Under the pieces are notes generated by a model that was given only the letters and a program-made list of their open reading frames with translations, did not search any database and was not told the DNA's origin. Of a stretch of 64,000 nt of DNA, positions 49,267-58,451 are shown piece by piece. The translations under genes and the position numbers were made by a program. The stretch's first letter is position 1, and each line of letters opens with the position of its first letter. The DNA comes from Coriobacteriaceae bacterium (GTDB lineage Bacteria; Actinomycetota; Coriobacteriia; Coriobacteriales; Coriobacteriaceae), in assembly GCA_902364645.1 (NCBI GenBank), contig CABJEP010000009.1, forward strand, positions 394 to 64,393. The letters run 5' to 3'.

Positions 49267-50094
49267 CTATGCACGCGTCAACGACGACTCGATTGCCTGT
49301 ACCAGAAACGCTGTGGCTCCGGTGCCGCAGGGGTTGTCGTAGTAGTCAACAAAGCGCTGGTCGGCAAGATAACCATTGGCGAGGCCCAGGTATGCTTCGT
49401 CCTGGGGCTCGTGTCCCCAGTTAAGGCCAATCCATCGGCGGTGCATTGCGACAAGCTTGCGGGCTTCGTTACTCTTTGGATCGCCGTCGCCCATGGCAAT
49501 CGAGAGCTGGCCCAGAATAGCGCGTTCAAGTTCCTTCATGTCGTTCCATGTCTCGGGATCCATATCCAGCAGTGCTTCGTTTGCGGCGTCGATCGCCTCG
49601 TCGCCATAGCGCGCTCGCGCCTCGGCACCGTAGCGCTCCTCGTTTTCGTGCACGGAGCGCCAGCGCTCCAGTTGCGGCAGCACGGCGCCCATGAGCGAGA
49701 CGGCTTCATCGAGCGACATGCCGGTGTTTTGTGCCAGACGCGGGGCACAATCCTCAATCATCGCCTCCATGGTGGTGTCATAGGTGTACTTGCCGTGGTC
49801 GTAGCACCACTTGCAGTAATGATCGGTCGTGGCGCCCGTGGCGTCGGTGCCGTAGTCGTCGGGCGTGAGTATCATGCCGCAGCTCTGGCAATAGTGCTCG
49901 GGCATTTCGAGCAGGTGGGGCAGCGGCTCTCCGGTTACGGCGGCAATGAGCTTCATCATGTCAATGCCCGGGGTGACTTCGCCACGCTCCCAACGGCTGA
50001 CGGCTTGGCGTGTGACGAAGAGCTTGGCGGCGAGCTGCTCTTGGGTAAGGTTGTTGTCGCGGCGGATGGCGATGAGCTTTTCTGCAAAGGCCAT
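49267..50094 (-). CDS. XRE regulator with zinc ribbon and TipAS-like domain
   Basis: A 275-aa protein. Residues 1-60 are an XRE helix-turn-helix (NNLTQEQLAAKLFVTRQAVS RWERG). A zinc-ribbon follows (CQSCGMILTPDDYG and HYCKWCYDHGKYTY). The C-terminal half resembles the TipAS antibiotic-binding domain (RRWIGLNWGHEPQDEAYLGL, then YYDNPCGTGATAFLVQAIE). Such fusions sense hydrophobic or thiopeptide-like drugs. The glutaredoxin gene lies 51 bases downstream and may be in the same transcript. Confidence 0.85.
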   Translation of the reverse strand: MAFAEKLIAIRRDNNLTQEQLAAKLFVTRQAVSRWERGEVTPGIDMMKLIAAVTGEPLPHLLEMPEHYCQSCGMILTPDDYGTDATGATTDHYCKWCYDHGKYTYDTTMEAMIEDCAPRLAQNTGMSLDEAVSLMGAVLPQLERWRSVHENEERYGAEARARYGDEAIDAANEALLDMDPETWNDMKELERAILGQLSIAMGDGDPKSNEARKLVAMHRRWIGLNWGHEPQDEAYLGLANGYLADQRFVDYYDNPCGTGATAFLVQAIESSLTRA

Positions 50095-50234
50095 AATGGC
50101 TCCTTTCTGCTGCTTGTTGGCTTAAGCATACGCGGCAGCCGATGTCCTTCCAAGCAACCGTTGGTTGCATGCAGATGACGATGAGAGAGAATCGCAGCCT
50201 GCGCCCCGCGCGCCTGTGCCGTACAATGACCGGC

Positions 50235-50972
50235 ATGGAACCTATTGCACACATACATACCGACCTGCCGCAGAAGTTCGGCATCCCGCGCAACAGCTTT
50301 TTGGCGCCCCATCTTGAGGGGCGCATTGTCTTTGAGCCGGAATATGCTTCCAACGCGGCGGTTGAGGGCTTGGACTCCTTCTCGCACCTGTGGCTGCTCT
50401 GGCGCTTTGAAAACGGAACGCCCGGCGGCACGGCGGAAGACATCGCCGCCGATGCCAAGACGCAGGACAGGTCTGGCACCAACGCCAAGTGGTCGAAGAC
50501 CGTGCGACCGCCGCGCTTGGGTGGAGCCGAGCGCGTGGGCGTATTTGCCACACGCAGCCCGTTTCGCCCCAATCCCATCGGTCTTACCTGCGTCAAGCTC
50601 GACCGCGTGGAGCTTAACGACGACGCCCCCATCATCCATGTGCTAGGGGCCGATCTGCGCGACGGCACGCCCATCTACGACATTAAGCCCTACATTCCGT
50701 TTGCGGACTGTCACCCGGATGCGACAGGCGGCTGGATTGAGGATGCGCCGTGGCAAGATCTCGACGTTGAGTTTCCGCATGCGCTGCAGGATATGGTCCC
50801 GCCCGCAAAGCTCTCCGGCTTGATAGAGGTCCTTCGCCAAGATCCGCGCCGCGCGGGCAGCAAGCACGAGCCAAACCGCGTGTACCACTTGGCTTACGCC
50901 GGGCTCGACATATCGTTTACGGTTGATGGAACCAGCTTGACGGTAACCGCCGTCAACGACGCACGGGACTAG
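50235..50972 (+). CDS. trmO: tRNA (N6-threonylcarbamoyladenosine37) methyltransferase TrmO
   Basis: A 245-aa TsaA/YaeB-like SAM enzyme. MEPIAHIHTDLPQKFGIPRN starts the domain; LDSFSHLWLLWRF, RPPRLGGAERVGVFATRSPF and RPNPIGLTCVKLD are its signature strands, with the C-terminal DIKPYIPFAD. It N6-methylates t6A37 in tRNA-Thr. ATG 50235 fits the family; an in-frame ATG lies nine bases upstream. A -10-like TACAAT ends only nine bases before the start and no ribosome-binding site is seen, so the transcript may be leaderless. Confidence 0.9.
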   Translation: MEPIAHIHTDLPQKFGIPRNSFLAPHLEGRIVFEPEYASNAAVEGLDSFSHLWLLWRFENGTPGGTAEDIAADAKTQDRSGTNAKWSKTVRPPRLGGAERVGVFATRSPFRPNPIGLTCVKLDRVELNDDAPIIHVLGADLRDGTPIYDIKPYIPFADCHPDATGGWIEDAPWQDLDVEFPHALQDMVPPAKLSGLIEVLRQDPRRAGSKHEPNRVYHLAYAGLDISFTVDGTSLTVTAVNDARD

Positions 50973-51084
50973 CTGGCCATTCGACGGCGCTCGCCAAATT
51001 CAACGCCAAACCCCGTGCCAAAATCGCCCACGCTGGTGGACAATAACGCCTATCAAAACAATCCGCTTTGCACGGGAGCTCAGC

Positions 51085-52296
51085 ATGAAATACGACTTTA
51101 CTTCGCTTATCGACCGCCACGGCATGGACGCCATCGCCGTTGACTCCTGGGGCGAGATCCCTGGCATGGCTCCGAACGCGCCCGACGAGGGCTTCGACCG
51201 CATCCCCATGTGGGTGGCGGACATGAACTTTGCCACGGTGCCCACGGTCCAGGAGCACATCATTCAGCGCGCCCAGCATCCCATGTTTGGCTATTTCGAT
51301 CCGCGCGACGAGTACTTCGACCGCATCATCGAATGGCAGAGCCGACGTAATGGCGTCGAGGGTCTGCTCCCGGAGCATATCGGCTACGAAAACGGCGTGC
51401 TGGGCGGTGTCGTGTCGACCCTGCGGGCGTATGTCCAGCCGGGCGATGCGGTGCTGGTCCACAGCCCTACCTACATCGGCTTTACCAAGTCCATCGAAGC
51501 CGCGGGCTATCGCATTGTCCACAGCCCGCTTAAGCTCGACGACCAGGGCGTGTGGCGCATGGACTTTGAGGACATGGAGCACAAGCTCGTCCAAAACCAC
51601 ATCCACGCCGCGGTGTTCTGCTCGCCGCACAATCCCTGCGGCCGCGTATGGGAGCGCGACGAGATCGAACGTGCCATGGACATCTATCGCCAGCACGATT
51701 GCGTGGTGATCTCGGATGAGATTTGGTCCGATATCATCCTGCCGGGTCACAAGCATATCCCGACGCAGTCGGTGAGCGAGGATGCCCGCATGCGCACGGT
51801 TGCCCTTTATGCGCCCAGCAAGACGTTTAACCTGGCGGGCCTGGTCGGCAGCTACCACATCGTCTATAACGAGACGCTGCGCGACCGCGTGTGCGCCGTG
51901 TCCGACAAGACTCACTACAACGAGATGAACGTCCTCTCCATGCATGCGCTTATCGGTGCCTATCAGCCTCAGGGCTATGAGTGGGTGGACGAGCTCAACC
52001 AGGTGCTTGCCGGTAATATCGAGTGCTTCTGCGATTACGTTGACGAGCATTTTGCGGGCGTGTCCTATTCGCGTCCGCAAGGCACGTACATGGTGTTTCT
52101 GGACTGCACCGAATGGTGCCGCGAGCATGGCCGCGATATTCAGTGGCTGCTCGACGAGGGGGCGCGCGTGGGCGTGGGGTATCAGGACGGCCGCCCGTTC
52201 CACGGGCCCTGCCACATTCGCGTGAATCTGGCGCTGCCGCTTTCGCGCGTAAGGGAGGCGTGCGACCGCCTGGACCGCTACGTTTTTGGGGTATAG
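51085..52296 (+). CDS. MalY/PatB-like PLP-dependent C-S lyase/aminotransferase
   Basis: A 403-aa fold-type I PLP enzyme. FDRIPMWVADMNFATVP is the family start, ENGVLGGVVSTLRAYVQPGD and FCSPHNPCGRVW line the cofactor pocket, VISDEIWSDIILPG gives the conserved Asp, and APSKTFNLAGL the Schiff-base lysine. MalY/PatB proteins split cystathionine or cysteine S-conjugates. GGAG precedes the start, and a terminator hairpin follows. Confidence 0.92.
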   Translation: MKYDFTSLIDRHGMDAIAVDSWGEIPGMAPNAPDEGFDRIPMWVADMNFATVPTVQEHIIQRAQHPMFGYFDPRDEYFDRIIEWQSRRNGVEGLLPEHIGYENGVLGGVVSTLRAYVQPGDAVLVHSPTYIGFTKSIEAAGYRIVHSPLKLDDQGVWRMDFEDMEHKLVQNHIHAAVFCSPHNPCGRVWERDEIERAMDIYRQHDCVVISDEIWSDIILPGHKHIPTQSVSEDARMRTVALYAPSKTFNLAGLVGSYHIVYNETLRDRVCAVSDKTHYNEMNVLSMHALIGAYQPQGYEWVDELNQVLAGNIECFCDYVDEHFAGVSYSRPQGTYMVFLDCTEWCREHGRDIQWLLDEGARVGVGYQDGRPFHGPCHIRVNLALPLSRVREACDRLDRYVFGV

Positions 52297-52318
52297 GGGG
52301 CGCTCGATTCGAGTGCTG

Positions 52319-52359
52319 CCCCATGCGCCCACGCCGTCAAAATGCGTGGGCGCATGGGG
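52319..52359 (+). terminator. Long terminator hairpin
   Basis: CCCCATGCGCCCACG and CGTGGGCGCATGGGG pair perfectly around CCGTCAAAATG, between the convergent lyase and oxidase genes. Confidence 0.75.
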
Positions 52360-52392
52360 CGCAGAGGGTAGCGAGCGCGTTTTCCGCATTCG

Positions 52393-52872
52393 CTACTTTT
52401 CCTGAATCTGCTTGCCGCAAAGATACTCAATCGAAATCTCGTAGAGTTGGACGCCCTTTATGTCTTTGGCGATCTCCTCCTCGACTTCTTCGGCAGAAGG
52501 GTAGTACTTAAGCGCGAGCTGACGGACTTTGTCCTCGATAAACGCGGGCGCTTCATCTACCAGGCGACAACGACCAAAGACAACGGTACTCATAACGTAG
52601 GGAGCCCAGTCGCCGTCCTTGTACCACTCGTTGCCGTAAACGGTAAAGCAGACTTTATCATCATGCTTGAGTGAATCGACCTTGTGGCCAGCCTTGGCGC
52701 CATGGAAATAAATCTTGTCGTGCTCGGCGTCAAAGAAGTAGTTGACGGGAATGGCATAGGGGTAGCCATCATCGCCGTTGACGGCAAAGACGCCGCGCTT
52801 GCAGGTAGCGAGCAGTTCGCGCGCTTTCTCGTCGGTGATGGCGCGTTTCTTTCGACGTAAGGGCCTAAACAT
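52393..52872 (-). CDS. Pyridoxamine 5'-phosphate oxidase-like FMN protein (NimA-like)
   Basis: A 159-aa flavin-binding split-barrel protein. RRKKRAITDEKARELLATCK, GVFAVNGDDGYPYAIPVNYF and IYFHGAKAGHKVDSLKHDDK are typical of the NimA/PNPOx-like reductases of anaerobes, some of which inactivate nitroimidazoles. The start at 52872 has AAGGAA. It would act in the cytoplasm with FMN; the substrate is unproven. The hybrid kinase gene lies upstream on the same strand, 41 bases away. Confidence 0.9.
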   Translation of the reverse strand: MFRPLRRKKRAITDEKARELLATCKRGVFAVNGDDGYPYAIPVNYFFDAEHDKIYFHGAKAGHKVDSLKHDDKVCFTVYGNEWYKDGDWAPYVMSTVVFGRCRLVDEAPAFIEDKVRQLALKYYPSAEEVEEEIAKDIKGVQLYEISIEYLCGKQIQEK

Positions 52873-52913
52873 CGTTGGCTTCCTTTCTACTGCGCATGGT
52901 GGTTGAGCACAAA

Positions 52914-55718
52914 CTATAGCGAAACAGCCCCATTTTTCTTGATACAGGCGAGTATGTTTTTGAGCTTGCTAAAGTCGAGCGGTTTGGGCAGATGGGCGTT
53001 CATGCCGGCGTCGTGTGCCGCCTTGGCGTCTTCGGCAAAGGCGTTGGCGGTGAGCGCGATGATGGGGATGTCGGCCGCATCGGCCTTTTCGCTCAGGCGG
53101 ATCGCCCGGGTTGCCTCGTAGCCGTCCATGCCCGGCATCATGATGTCCATCAGGATTGCATCGAAGCTGCCGGTGGGACGACCAACATATAGATCGACCG
53201 TTTCGTTGCCGTCGGCGGCGCGAGTCACGACGATGCCTTCGCTTTCGAGCAGAGCTTGGGCAATCTCGGCATTGAGTTCGTTATCTTCTGCCAAAAGGAC
53301 GTTCATGCCGGCGAGTGAGCAGCTGCTTACCTGCGTGTCTGCACATTCTTTTATCTGAGGGTTCTTGTCGATATCGAGCGGAATCCGGACGTCAAACGTA
53401 CTCCCCACGCCAACCTCACTCGAAATCTCAATCGTGCCGCCCATCATATCGATGAGCGATTTGACGATAGACATGCCAATGCCGGTTCCTTGGAACTTGC
53501 TGCGCGCATCGTCGCCTTCCTGGGCAAACGGCTCGTAAATGTGTGCCAAAAACTCGGATGTCATACCAATGCCGGTATCCGAGACGCTAAAGCAAAACAC
53601 GGCGTGCTCGTCGTCGACCGGTTTGATGGTCGATGAGAACGTGACGGTGCCTCCGTGCTTGTTGTACTTGATGCTGTTGTCGAGCAGGTTGACAAGGATC
53701 TGCCGAATATGGGTGGGGCTGCCGATCATATATTGGTCGACAGCGTAGGGCTCGCTGGTGTCGAGCATGGTTATGCCGCGGTCCGATGCACGGAGCTTGC
53801 ACAGTACGAGCGCATTGTCGCACAGCTCTTTAAGGTTGAATGATTCGTGCTCGAGCGTCACTTTGCGCTCCTCGATCCTGCCCATCTCGAGGATGTCGTT
53901 AATCAGTGACAGCAGGTGATTGGCGGCAACGCGCGCCTTGGCGCGGCTTTCGCGGGCGACCTGCATGTCGCCTTCTCTCAATTCCTCAATTTCGATAAGG
54001 CCCAGGATGCCGTTGAGCGGCGTGCGGATGTCGTGGCTCATGCGCGTGAGGAAAGCGGTTTTGGCGGCGTTGGCGGCATCGGCTTTCTGCCGTTCCTCCT
54101 GTGCGCGGTAAAGCGACCAGACAAGGATGACGATGCCGGTGAGCAAAATGCAAATGACGACTGCCGCAATGACGATGCGGTTGCGGTAGAGAAGTCGGAA
54201 CGCATCCGATTCTTGCGCCGAGTACGATGTGGGGAAATAGCTGTTTGCAGAGAGCGATTCACCTGCATTGACGATGCCCTTATTGATGATTCCCAGCAGC
54301 TCGGGCTTGCCGCGCGAAATTAAACACGATAGTTGTGCCGTGTTGGTGAGTTCCTGTGTTTCGAAATCCTCGATGTCGTAGATGTCGCGGAGAGTTTCCA
54401 GGCGCGTGCTGGGGACAATGATGCAACGTGCCTTCCCCTCATCGAGGGCTTTGAGCACCTCGCCGTCATTCGAATACTCGGTTACCGTTGCGTTCGGAAA
54501 GAGACTTTCGAGCTCAAAACGGTTAACGATTGTGCTCTTTGTACAAGCGATGTTCTTAAGGTCGCTGTTCAGGTTTTTGCCACTGTGAATGGCGGTCAGC
54601 GAAACCGTTCCCATCGAGTTTGACTGGATGACCCCTGTCTGTTCGGCGAGCCAGTAGTCGCGAAACAACGGCAGGGCGACATCGATGGTCCCGTTGGAAA
54701 GGGCTTTGATCATTTGCTTGTTGTTCGAGAGTGCGATTGTTTTGACCGTAATGTCAAACTTGTCGTGCAACGTCGTTGCAAGCGAGGCGAGCGACCCTTC
54801 CATCTCGCCGTCGTCATTTTGCGTACAGTAGGGAAGTTGGTTTTTAAGGTAGCCGAGCGTGATGGTATTGCCGTTTTCTTTGAGCCAGGTGGTCTCGGTG
54901 CCGGTGAGCGATGACGAGCCACTGTTTTGGGTCGAGTAACTCGTTTTGACTTCCTCGTTATAGCGCGGGTTATCGCGGGCGATGGTCGTCATGGCGGCGT
55001 TGATGTCGTTCATCAGGTCAGGGCGGCTTTTGGGAACGGCAAAATAGTAGTCGCTCGAGCCTACGTAGAACATGGGTGACGCATCGGGCGACGAAATGGT
55101 GTCGTTCATGATGACGGCGTCGACCTCGCCGTCTGCAAGCGCCTCAAAGAGGGCGCTGCCGGTGTCGATTTCTTTATAGGTGCAGGTAACGTCTTCGTTG
55201 GCGAGCCACTGCTGGCCGACGATAGTTTGCATAACGCCAGAGTTGCAGCCGATGGTGAGGCCTTGGAGCGCCTGAGGGTCACCCTTGGCTAGATCGTCGC
55301 GGTCGGGCCTGGCGTAGATATAGTAGCGCTCGGTGCCCTCGGGATTTGAGGAAAAGAGCAGCTTCTGCTCGCGTTCTGCCGAATACGAGATGTTGGGCAT
55401 GAGGTCGATTTCGCCTGCCTCGAGCATGTCCATAAGCTCGGAGAAGGTGCCGCTAACGTATTCGTATTGCCAGCCCTTTGTGTAATACGAGAGGGTCTGG
55501 AGGTACTCGTAGCCCCATCCCGAGAGGCGCTCGCCCGGCGTGCCTTCCTGGAAGCCTTTGTTGTTGACGAGCCAGCCAACGCGGACCGTCTTGACCTGGT
55601 GGTCGGAGTCGGCGGCAAAGGCGGGGGCAGGCATGACGGCGCTCAGTACGGTGAGTACGGCAACCGCGACGGCTAGGGTGCGATATAGAGCCAAACGAAG
55701 GATGGCGGAAGGTTTCAC
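52914..55718 (-). CDS. BvgS/EvgS-like hybrid sensor kinase with two solute-binding domains
   Basis: A 934-aa protein beginning at GTG 55718. A signal peptide/anchor (about 1-35) is followed by two periplasmic-binding-protein type 3 domains (about 45-265 and 285-490), a transmembrane helix (IVIAAVVICILLTGIVILVW), the H-box FLTRMSHDIRTPLNGILG, ATPase motifs NLLDNSIKYNKHGG and GTGIGMSIVKSLIDMMGG, and a C-terminal receiver with NVLLAEDNELNAE, DAILMDIMMPGMDG and the lysine HLPKPLDF. No output domain is attached and no response regulator is next to it. Its ligand is probably an amino acid or similar small molecule. Confidence 0.92.
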   Translation of the reverse strand: MKPSAILRLALYRTLAVAVAVLTVLSAVMPAPAFAADSDHQVKTVRVGWLVNNKGFQEGTPGERLSGWGYEYLQTLSYYTKGWQYEYVSGTFSELMDMLEAGEIDLMPNISYSAEREQKLLFSSNPEGTERYYIYARPDRDDLAKGDPQALQGLTIGCNSGVMQTIVGQQWLANEDVTCTYKEIDTGSALFEALADGEVDAVIMNDTISSPDASPMFYVGSSDYYFAVPKSRPDLMNDINAAMTTIARDNPRYNEEVKTSYSTQNSGSSSLTGTETTWLKENGNTITLGYLKNQLPYCTQNDDGEMEGSLASLATTLHDKFDITVKTIALSNNKQMIKALSNGTIDVALPLFRDYWLAEQTGVIQSNSMGTVSLTAIHSGKNLNSDLKNIACTKSTIVNRFELESLFPNATVTEYSNDGEVLKALDEGKARCIIVPSTRLETLRDIYDIEDFETQELTNTAQLSCLISRGKPELLGIINKGIVNAGESLSANSYFPTSYSAQESDAFRLLYRNRIVIAAVVICILLTGIVILVWSLYRAQEERQKADAANAAKTAFLTRMSHDIRTPLNGILGLIEIEELREGDMQVARESRAKARVAANHLLSLINDILEMGRIEERKVTLEHESFNLKELCDNALVLCKLRASDRGITMLDTSEPYAVDQYMIGSPTHIRQILVNLLDNSIKYNKHGGTVTFSSTIKPVDDEHAVFCFSVSDTGIGMTSEFLAHIYEPFAQEGDDARSKFQGTGIGMSIVKSLIDMMGGTIEISSEVGVGSTFDVRIPLDIDKNPQIKECADTQVSSCSLAGMNVLLAEDNELNAEIAQALLESEGIVVTRAADGNETVDLYVGRPTGSFDAILMDIMMPGMDGYEATRAIRLSEKADAADIPIIALTANAFAEDAKAAHDAGMNAHLPKPLDFSKLKNILACIKKNGAVSL

Positions 55719-55804
55719 ATGTAAACCTATCGAGTCGAGACAGTATCACATAAGGATACCAGCTCAACCTGCCCACTCAGCCACCGCACCGCTAAACGGT
55801 CAGG

Positions 55805-55860
55805 TAGTCATTGGGGACGTTCTTGTTTGACTAGTCATTTAAGAACGTCCCCAATGACTA
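55805..55860. repeat. TTGGGGACGTTCTT palindrome, copy 2
   Basis: TAGTCATTGGGGACGTTCTT pairs with AAGAACGTCCCCAATGACTA around GTTTGACTAGTCATTT. Same family as 48791-48849. Confidence 0.88.
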
Positions 55861-55931
55861 GTTCCGTTTGCGGGGGAGGCGTGGGACAATACCGAGCGAA
55901 TGTGATTGGGCGTCTGGGAAAAGAGGTCGCG

Positions 55932-56357
55932 ATGAACAAGTTGAGGACGCTTGCTGACGTGTTGCGCCAGGCTGGCTTTGCGCGCATCACGGGCCTGTTT
56001 CTCGTCTTCTATCTGCTGTGCTCGACGGCCGTCTGGCTGTCCGAGCCCACGACCCTCACGTTTGGCGACGGCCTCTGGTTTAGCTTTGAGACCGTATCGA
56101 CGATCGGCTTCGGTGATATCCCGGCCGAGACGCCGGTTGCCCGCGCTATCACCGTCGTTTTGAGCGTCATCAGCATCTTCTACATCGCCATGCTCACGGG
56201 CGTGGCGGTGAACTACTGCAACACGCTCATCAAGATGCGTCAAAAGGACACCATGGCGCGCTTTATGGACGATCTCGAGCATTTGGAAGAGCTCGATCGT
56301 GACGAGCTCGCCGACCTGTCGCGCCGTGTGCGCGAATATCGCCGACGCCAACGCTAG
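55932..56357 (+). CDS. Two-helix potassium channel-like protein
   Basis: A 141-aa ion channel of the Ion_trans_2 kind. Two transmembrane helices (about 17-37 and 77-100) flank a pore loop with the selectivity filter TVSTIGFGDIP (potassium-type T-x-G-F-G-D). The C-terminal 40 residues are a charged helix (DDLEHLEELDRDELADLSRR), likely a coiled-coil tetramerisation region. It lacks a regulator domain (TrkA/RCK). The start at 55932 has GAGG. Confidence 0.88.
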   Translation: MNKLRTLADVLRQAGFARITGLFLVFYLLCSTAVWLSEPTTLTFGDGLWFSFETVSTIGFGDIPAETPVARAITVVLSVISIFYIAMLTGVAVNYCNTLIKMRQKDTMARFMDDLEHLEELDRDELADLSRRVREYRRRQR

Positions 56358-56393
56358 AACGGGCGACGCGCGTCACGACGAGGGGGACTGAAT

Positions 56394-56927
56394 ATGAATA
56401 TCACGGTATACCTGGGCGCGAGCGTCGGCAACGACCCGGCGTTTCTGCCTGCAGTGCGAGAGCTCGGCACGTGGATTGGCTCCAACGGCCACGCGCTGGT
56501 ATACGGCGGCTCCAAGTCGGGCCTGATGGGCGCGCTTGCCGATAGCGTGCTCAATGCTGGCGGGCATGTGACGGGCGTTGAGCCGAGCTTTTTTATCGAG
56601 GCAGAGTTTCAACACGACGGTATTGACGATCTCATCGTGACGAGTGACATGGCCGAGCGTAAGGCCAAGATGATCGAGCTCGGCGACGCGTTCATCGCCT
56701 TCCCGGGCGGTACGGGCACGCTCGAGGAGATTGCCGAGGTCATGTCCGCCGTGTCGTTGGGGCATCTCGATGCACCGTGCATCCTGTACAACCTCGGGGG
56801 CTACTACAACGATCTTAAGTCGCTGCTCGGGCGCATGATCGACAAGGGCCTATCGAGCCCGCAGCGCCAGACCGGCATCTACTTTGCCGACGACCTGCGT
56901 CAAATCGCATCGATTATCGGCGCCTAA
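56394..56927 (+). CDS. LOG family protein (TIGR00730, lysine decarboxylase-like)
   Basis: A 177-aa Rossmann-like protein. NITVYLGASVGNDP starts it; LVYGGSKSGLMGALADSVL and IAFPGGTGTLEEIAEVM carry the GGxxGxM and PGGxGTxxE motifs of cytokinin-activating LOG phosphoribohydrolases. The motif catalyses release of a base from a nucleoside monophosphate. Its substrate in bacteria is uncertain. It lies 36 bases after the channel gene on the same strand. Confidence 0.9.
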   Translation: MNITVYLGASVGNDPAFLPAVRELGTWIGSNGHALVYGGSKSGLMGALADSVLNAGGHVTGVEPSFFIEAEFQHDGIDDLIVTSDMAERKAKMIELGDAFIAFPGGTGTLEEIAEVMSAVSLGHLDAPCILYNLGGYYNDLKSLLGRMIDKGLSSPQRQTGIYFADDLRQIASIIGA

Positions 56928-57052
56928 GCCTTAGGCTCATCGCTCGTGCGGCACCCAACGGCACCGTTCGCGGCGTAGATGGTTAGCCCGCCCGAGGCCT
57001 GCTCGTCCTACAATAAAACGTATCTTTGTCGATTTGACCACGGGAGGTCCCG

Positions 57053-58357
57053 ATGGATACCCCTGCAAAACCCAAAAACCGTGCGCTGTTCTTAGTGAGC
57101 GTGGCTGCGACCGGTGCGTTTGCGGGCACCGCGGTCTGGCTGTTCTTCTTTGCGATGGAGCGCGGTATCGACTATCTATGGACCGAGATCCCGCATATGC
57201 TGGGCGTCGCTTCACCCGAGCTCGCGAGCGGCCCGTTCGGGTTTTTGCCGTATCCGTTTTTCGTCTGCCTGCTGGGCGGCCTGCTGATCGGCCTGTACGA
57301 AAAGATGACGGGCACCAAGACCGATGACCTCAACCAGGTAATGGCCAAGGTTAAGCAAGACGGTCGCTATCCGTACGACAACCTGGGCAAGCTTTCGCTC
57401 GCGGCGTTGCTGCCGCTGCTGTTTGGCGGAAGCATTGGACCGGAGGCCGGCCTGACCGGCGTTATCGCGGGTCTGTGCAGCTGGGTCGGCGACCGCATGC
57501 GTCGCTTTGGAGCTGAGTTTAGGGAGCTCACGCTGCTGGGCACCCAGGCTGCTCTGACGGCACTCTTTACCGCGCCCGTGTTTGGCTTTGTGGCGCCGCT
57601 CGCCGGAAGTGCTGACGGTCAGGGTGCCAACGAAGACGAGGATTCCGCCTCCGACGAGATCACCATCAAGCTGCCCAAGGCGCAAAAGACCGTGGTCTAC
57701 GGCATCGCGATTGCCGGCGGTCTGGGTACCTACCTGCTGCTCGGCCAGCTTATGGGCGGCGGCATGGGCATGACCAGGTTCGAGTCCGCTCAGGTGGGCA
57801 ACCTGGAACTTGTCTGGCTCATTCCGCTGGCGTTGGTCGGCACCGTATGCGGCTGGCTGTACTTTGTCTCTGAGCACGCGAGCGAAACGTTTGCCCGGGC
57901 CATAGGAGAGCGTCCTGTCGTTAAGGCAATGCTGGCCGGTCTGGTACTTGCCGCCTGCGGTACGGCTCTGCCCTACACCATGTTTGCCGGCGAGACCCAA
58001 GCCGACGTGCTCATGGAGACCTATCTGACCATTCCCGCCGGCGTGCTTATCGCGACCGGTCTTGTTAAGGCCATGCTGACGCCCGCCCTCATCAACCTTG
58101 GTTGGCGTGGCGGCCACTTCTTCCCGGTTATCTTCTCGGGTGTGAGCCTGGGCTATGGTCTTGCCATCCTCACCGGCGCCGATCCGGTCTTTTGCGTCGC
58201 CGTCTGCACCGCCTCGACGATGGGCGTCGTTATGCGTCAGCCGGTCATGGTTGTGGGCCTGCTGCTCATGTGCTTCCCGCTCAAGGGTATCGTCTGCATG
58301 ATCATCGCCGCCGTCATCGCGGCGGGCATTCCGCTGCCCAAGCCGCTGCGCAAGTAG
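57053..58357 (+). CDS. ClC-family chloride channel/transporter
   Basis: A 434-aa polytopic protein. LLFGGSIGPEAGLTGVIAGL is the ClC GxGPEGP-type pore motif (with A for the last G/P pair), the N terminus has the family's first long helix (FLVSVAATGAFAGTAVWLFF), and GGHFFPVIFSGVSLGYG is the third pore motif. About ten helices are visible. There is an acidic cytoplasmic-loop insertion with GQGANEDEDSASDE (about 190-205). It may be a Cl-/H+ antiporter or a fluoride exporter; the canonical gating Glu is present in GPEAG. GGAGG lies before the start. Confidence 0.88.
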   Translation: MDTPAKPKNRALFLVSVAATGAFAGTAVWLFFFAMERGIDYLWTEIPHMLGVASPELASGPFGFLPYPFFVCLLGGLLIGLYEKMTGTKTDDLNQVMAKVKQDGRYPYDNLGKLSLAALLPLLFGGSIGPEAGLTGVIAGLCSWVGDRMRRFGAEFRELTLLGTQAALTALFTAPVFGFVAPLAGSADGQGANEDEDSASDEITIKLPKAQKTVVYGIAIAGGLGTYLLLGQLMGGGMGMTRFESAQVGNLELVWLIPLALVGTVCGWLYFVSEHASETFARAIGERPVVKAMLAGLVLAACGTALPYTMFAGETQADVLMETYLTIPAGVLIATGLVKAMLTPALINLGWRGGHFFPVIFSGVSLGYGLAILTGADPVFCVAVCTASTMGVVMRQPVMVVGLLLMCFPLKGIVCMIIAAVIAAGIPLPKPLRK

Positions 58358-58451
58358 CACGGTAGCGCGCGGGCAATACAAACATCTCAAGCCCGGTGTG
58401 GGCGCTGTGTCACGGATTTGCGGGTGGACTGAATCTCGCCTGACACCGACG

